NCBI GenBank assembly: GCA_003152415.1
Contig: PMAD01000278.1
Coordinates: 1 to 33,109, forward strand
Length of the DNA: 33,109 bases
Reading direction: 5' to 3'
Source: Acidobacterium sp.
GTDB taxonomy: Bacteria; Acidobacteriota; Terriglobia; Terriglobales; Acidobacteriaceae
This document shows, piece by piece, positions 30,801-33,109 of the stretch. Position 1 is the stretch's first letter. Each line of letters begins with the position of its first letter. The notes below the pieces were generated by a model. That model saw nothing but the letters and a program-made list of their open reading frames with translations. It was not told the origin of the DNA and made no database searches. The position numbers and the translations under genes were made by a program.

Positions 30801-33109
30801 GTTCGAATCCAGTCACGACAACACCCAGACCATCACCATTGACACCGTCGTGACGGCGACCACGGCCGTCGCCTCAACCACGCTGACCGCCGGTCACGCC
30901 GCAACACCGTTCACACCGGTCACCGGCTCGGGTGGCGCTGGCGCACTGACCTACAGCGTCTTGCCCGCACTGCCTGCAACCCTGACCATGAGCACCACGA
31001 CCGGCCAGATCACCGGCACGGCCGCTGCGGCCCATGCGACGACCACCTACACGGTGACCGTCACCGACACAGACGCTAATCACGCGTCGGCGACCTTCAG
31101 CCTCACCGTCAACACCGCCGTCACGGCGACCACCGCCGTCGCATCGACCGTTCTGACCGAAGGCACGGCCGCCACGCCGTTCACGCCGGTCACTGGCGCG
31201 GGCGGAACAGGAACCCTGAGCTACAGCGTGTTGCCGGCTCTGCCGACGGGTCTGCTCTTTAACGGAACAACGGGCCAGATCACCAGCACGCCGACAGTGG
31301 CCAGCCCACTGACGACCTACACCGTGACCGTCACGGACGCGAACGGAGCAACTGACACCGCGACCTTTGACCTGACGGTCAATGCCACTCTGACGGCGAC
31401 CCAATCGGTCGCTACCGTCGCCTTCACTCTGAATCACGCGGTAACGCCAGTCATACCCGTGACCGGCTCCGGCGGCACCACGCCTCTCACCTACGGCGTC
31501 GTGCCAGGTTTGCCCACGGGTCTGCTCTACAACACCTCGACCGGCCAGATCACCAGCACGCCGACTGCGGTCCATGCGACCTCCACCTTTACGGTGACCG
31601 TCACGGACCACAACAGCGCCACGGCGACCAACACCTTCAGCCTGACCGTCAATCCCGCGGTTTCCGCGACGACTGCCGTACCCACGACCACGCTGACCGC
31701 CGGTCACGCGGCGACGGCCTTCACACCGGTCACCGCCACGGGCGGCACCGGAGCTCTCACCTATACGGTCTTGCCGGCACTGCCTGCAAGCCTCACCATG
31801 GCCCCCTCGACGGGCCAGATCACCGGCACGCCAGCTGCGGCCAGTGCGACCACCACCTACACCGTCACCGCGACCGACACGAATGGCGCAACCGGCACAG
31901 CAACCTTTAGCTTGACCGTGAACGGCGCGGTGGTAGCAACCACTGCCGTACCCACGACCACGTTGACCGCGGGCATAGCGGCAACAGCCTTTACACCGGT
32001 CACCGCCACGGGCGGCACTGGAGCACTCACCTACACCGTCTTGCCGGCGCTGCCTGCAACTCTGACCATGGCCCCGGCGACCGGCCAGATCACCGGCACG
32101 CCAGCTGCGGCCAGTGCGACCACTACGTACACCGTCACCGCGACTGATACAAACGGCGCGACCGGCACAGCCACCTTCAGCTTGACCGTGAACGGCGCAG
32201 TTTCCGCAACCACGGCCGTACCGACGACCACGCTGACGGCTGGCCATGCGGCAACGCCCTTCACGCCGGTCACCGGCTCTGGTGGCACCGCGCCGCTGGC
32301 TTACAGCGTCTTGCCGGCCCTGCCTGCATCTTTGACCATGGCCCCGGCGACGGGCCAGATCACCGGCACAGCGGCCGCGGCCAGTGCGGCGACCGTCTAC
32401 ACCGTCACCGTCACCGACCACAACGGCGCGACCGGCACGGCGACGTTTAGCCTGACGGTGAACGCCGCAGTGGTGGCAACCACTGCCGTACCGACGACCA
32501 CGCTCACCGCGGGCCACGCGGCCACAGCCTTCACGCCGGTTACAGCCACTGGCGGCACCGGTGCGCTCAGCTACACCGTCCTGCCGGCGCTGCCGACAAC
32601 TCTTACCATGGCTCCGGCCACCGGCCAGATCACCGGCACGCCAGCTGCGGCCAGTGCGGCCACCATCTACACCGTCACCGCCACCGATACCAACGGCGCC
32701 ACCGGCACCGCCACCTTTAGCCTGACCGTCAACGGCGCAGTGGTTGCAACCACTGCGGTGCCCACGACCACGCTGACCGCGGGCCACGCGGCAACAGCCT
32801 TCACCCCCGTCACCGCGACGGGCGGCACCGGAGCGCTCACCTATACTGTCTTGCCGGCGCTGCCTGCAACTCTGACCATGGCCCCGGCGACCGGCCAGAT
32901 CACCGGCACCCCGGCCGCAGCCAGCGCAACCACCACGTACACCGTCACCGCGACGGATACGAACGGCGCCACCGGCACCGCAACCTTCAGCCTGACCGTG
33001 AATGGCGCAGTTTCGGCAACCACGGCCATCCCGACGACCACACTGACCGCGGGCCACGCGGCAACAGCCTTCACCCCCGTCACCGCGACGGGCGGCACCG
33101 GAGCGCTCA
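27847..33109 (+). CDS. Giant secreted protein: two CSLREA/beta-helix/choice-of-anchor Q modules plus 90-residue Ig-like repeats (3' truncated by window)
   Basis: The frame is open from ATG 27847 to the window edge, 1754 codons without a stop. GAGAGG at 27834-27839 supports the start. A signal peptide covers about residues 1-39 (core VWLAPLFLAP, cleavage near NASA). Two copies of a roughly 385-residue module follow. Each opens with the CSLREA-type motif CTLRDAI (residues 79 and 465), continues as an Asn/Gly-rich right-handed beta-helix with repeated STFSGN-like turns, and closes with a choice-of-anchor Q-like block (LGNYGGQTPTILPQPGS in the second). Residues about 779-1000 are Ig-like. From residue about 1003, eight complete and one partial He_PIG-like repeats of exactly 90 residues run to the edge, with TGQITGTP in each core. 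It is likely an adhesin or matrix protein. Any anchoring signal lies outside the window. Confidence 0.88.
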   Translation, partial: MSPVVASRRLTPARVLSFLFANLVWLAPLFLAPATNASAATDTYTVGSTADDSGVVLATAQTNCPVSTAGTNTTGDGSCTLRDAIMAANADTTATALVVDMTTIGGTITVGSNLPQMSVATGTTFEGPGAGALTVSGANLYQLFVFLSGSGGGTFQYFTIANGFVSATGGCTCDPGYGAGVYGYTGVPLILTDMVFSGNSAANGGGAVVAIGVLTVTGTTFSNNTSPAAGGGIAGALYVIGSPATIYQSTFSGNTAWIGSAVYTYTPVTLTISDSTFANNSNGTEGVVGGSGAVFNDNLSTLTIHDSTFWNNVGAAGVGGALNNAGTMTVTDSIVGSPGDSGNADECYSNNTVNGHGCPANGDANGNITAPATFNLAPLGFYGGANETLLPMSGSAAICGGKTGAGLDADATGAALTVDERGFPLDPSCGAGTTDAGAVQLNPLVVNSATDDGPGAGASTCTTDCTLRDAINVANNAGNGDITFDSSLNGSTITLGDSTATPGTALTITGGVNIAGPGATLLTLSGQNKYEPFYVAAGSLSVSGLTITNGSATTGTNAGFGGAILNGGSLSVSNVTFTNNTSGPTTGEGGAIYAVGALSVSDSTFASNTANAGAAIYNNSNSAASIDYSTFSGNTNNYTGTVTHAGAALSIANNTFTGNVANGFANESDIYNDGTGFAAANNILGDASGCLDATCTGNGNVQAGVGLTLSALGNYGGQTPTILPQPGSTAICGGLVADIPSGFTTDQRGFSNTTPGPYACAGTASDSGSVQTDYTAVAFATPDGPYAGAATVAGTVPPVIVTVTENGQNVGGVTVPLIFAGTGTATGTSAVTVGGTGATFSALTVSAAGTDTLNLSMLVVGADTLTAGPETLNIGTAPNIPTTTTEATPSPNAFVVSASATTVALSATVKRTSNNSVVTDGDVTFTVCTTQTFPCGGTVIGAAIGPFTLNGSGATGSQNYSIPANTAVGTYYVIASYTDPGGVGGFESSHDNTQTITIDTVVTATTAVASTTLTAGHAATPFTPVTGSGGAGALTYSVLPALPATLTMSTTTGQITGTAAAAHATTTYTVTVTDTDANHASATFSLTVNTAVTATTAVASTVLTEGTAATPFTPVTGAGGTGTLSYSVLPALPTGLLFNGTTGQITSTPTVASPLTTYTVTVTDANGATDTATFDLTVNATLTATQSVATVAFTLNHAVTPVIPVTGSGGTTPLTYGVVPGLPTGLLYNTSTGQITSTPTAVHATSTFTVTVTDHNSATATNTFSLTVNPAVSATTAVPTTTLTAGHAATAFTPVTATGGTGALTYTVLPALPASLTMAPSTGQITGTPAAASATTTYTVTATDTNGATGTATFSLTVNGAVVATTAVPTTTLTAGIAATAFTPVTATGGTGALTYTVLPALPATLTMAPATGQITGTPAAASATTTYTVTATDTNGATGTATFSLTVNGAVSATTAVPTTTLTAGHAATPFTPVTGSGGTAPLAYSVLPALPASLTMAPATGQITGTAAAASAATVYTVTVTDHNGATGTATFSLTVNAAVVATTAVPTTTLTAGHAATAFTPVTATGGTGALSYTVLPALPTTLTMAPATGQITGTPAAASAATIYTVTATDTNGATGTATFSLTVNGAVVATTAVPTTTLTAGHAATAFTPVTATGGTGALTYTVLPALPATLTMAPATGQITGTPAAASATTTYTVTATDTNGATGTATFSLTVNGAVSATTAIPTTTLTAGHAATAFTPVTATGGTGAL
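30853..33109 (+). repeat. Tandem array of 270-bp units coding for Ig-like repeats
   Basis: Equivalent codons recur at 30853, 31123, 31393, 31663, 31933, 32203, 32473, 32743 and 33013, always 270 bases apart with no indel. The first three units are diverged, the later ones close to identical. For example 32773-32839 and 33043-33109 are the same over 67 bases. The array continues beyond the window. Confidence 0.95.

Noticed and set aside
30874-33057. 727-codon minus-strand open frame across the repeat array
   Set aside because: It is a shadow of the 270-bp repeats: the product is low-complexity Arg/Gly/Cys text, while the plus strand encodes a coherent secreted Ig-like array.

Overview
The window is a GC-rich bacterial polysaccharide (capsule or exopolysaccharide) locus followed by two very large, repetitive surface-protein genes. 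No rRNA, tRNA, CRISPR array, transposase or phage gene was seen. An Acidobacteriota (Terriglobia-like) host is my best guess. It rests on overall style only: choice-of-anchor D, CSLREA/choice-of-anchor Q and He_PIG-type surface proteins beside a mixed sugar-nucleotide locus. It is not based on a marker gene.

Layout. Positions 3-6609 form a tight plus-strand operon: the C-terminal part of an asparagine-synthase-like amidotransferase, a Wzy/O-antigen ligase-type membrane protein, GDP-mannose 6-dehydrogenase (algD), a six-hairpin glycosidase-like protein and a GT4 glycosyltransferase. It ends at an A/T-rich hairpin with a T tail (6623-6650). A promoter-like site (6803-6831) precedes a secreted beta-helix protein (6968-8830), which is followed by a 12-bp hairpin. 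Positions 8988-23262 hold a second plus-strand run: LamG-VanZ membrane protein, divergent CheR-like methyltransferase, RmlC-like epimerase, a glycosyltransferase, a polysaccharide pyruvyl transferase, glucose-1-phosphate cytidylyltransferase (rfbF), a homoserine-dehydrogenase-like SAF-domain oxidoreductase, CDP-glucose 4,6-dehydratase (rfbG), a UDP-galactopyranose-mutase-like flavoprotein, a PIG-L deacetylase, a Wzx flippase and a UDP-HexNAc 6-dehydrogenase. A strong terminator (23313-23347) closes the run. Beyond it lies a convergent lipoprotein gene (23365-26883, minus). A 963-bp divergent intergenic region separates that gene from a giant secreted-protein gene (27847 to the window edge, plus), which is still open at the edge.

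How the genes work together (inference). Wzx and Wzy proteins point to a flippase/polymerase-dependent heteropolysaccharide. Sugar supply would include GDP-mannuronate (AlgD), a UDP-HexNAc uronate and a CDP-4-keto-6-deoxyglucose-derived sugar. Further tailoring would come from pyruvyl ketals, deacetylation and possibly amidation or methyl-esterification of uronates. The beta-helix and six-hairpin proteins would process the glycan. The two giant repeat proteins may be displayed on or in the matrix.

The least explained parts are the CDP-sugar branch with its SAF-domain oxidoreductase, the CheR-like enzyme without chemotaxis partners, and the giant protein with exact 90-residue repeats.
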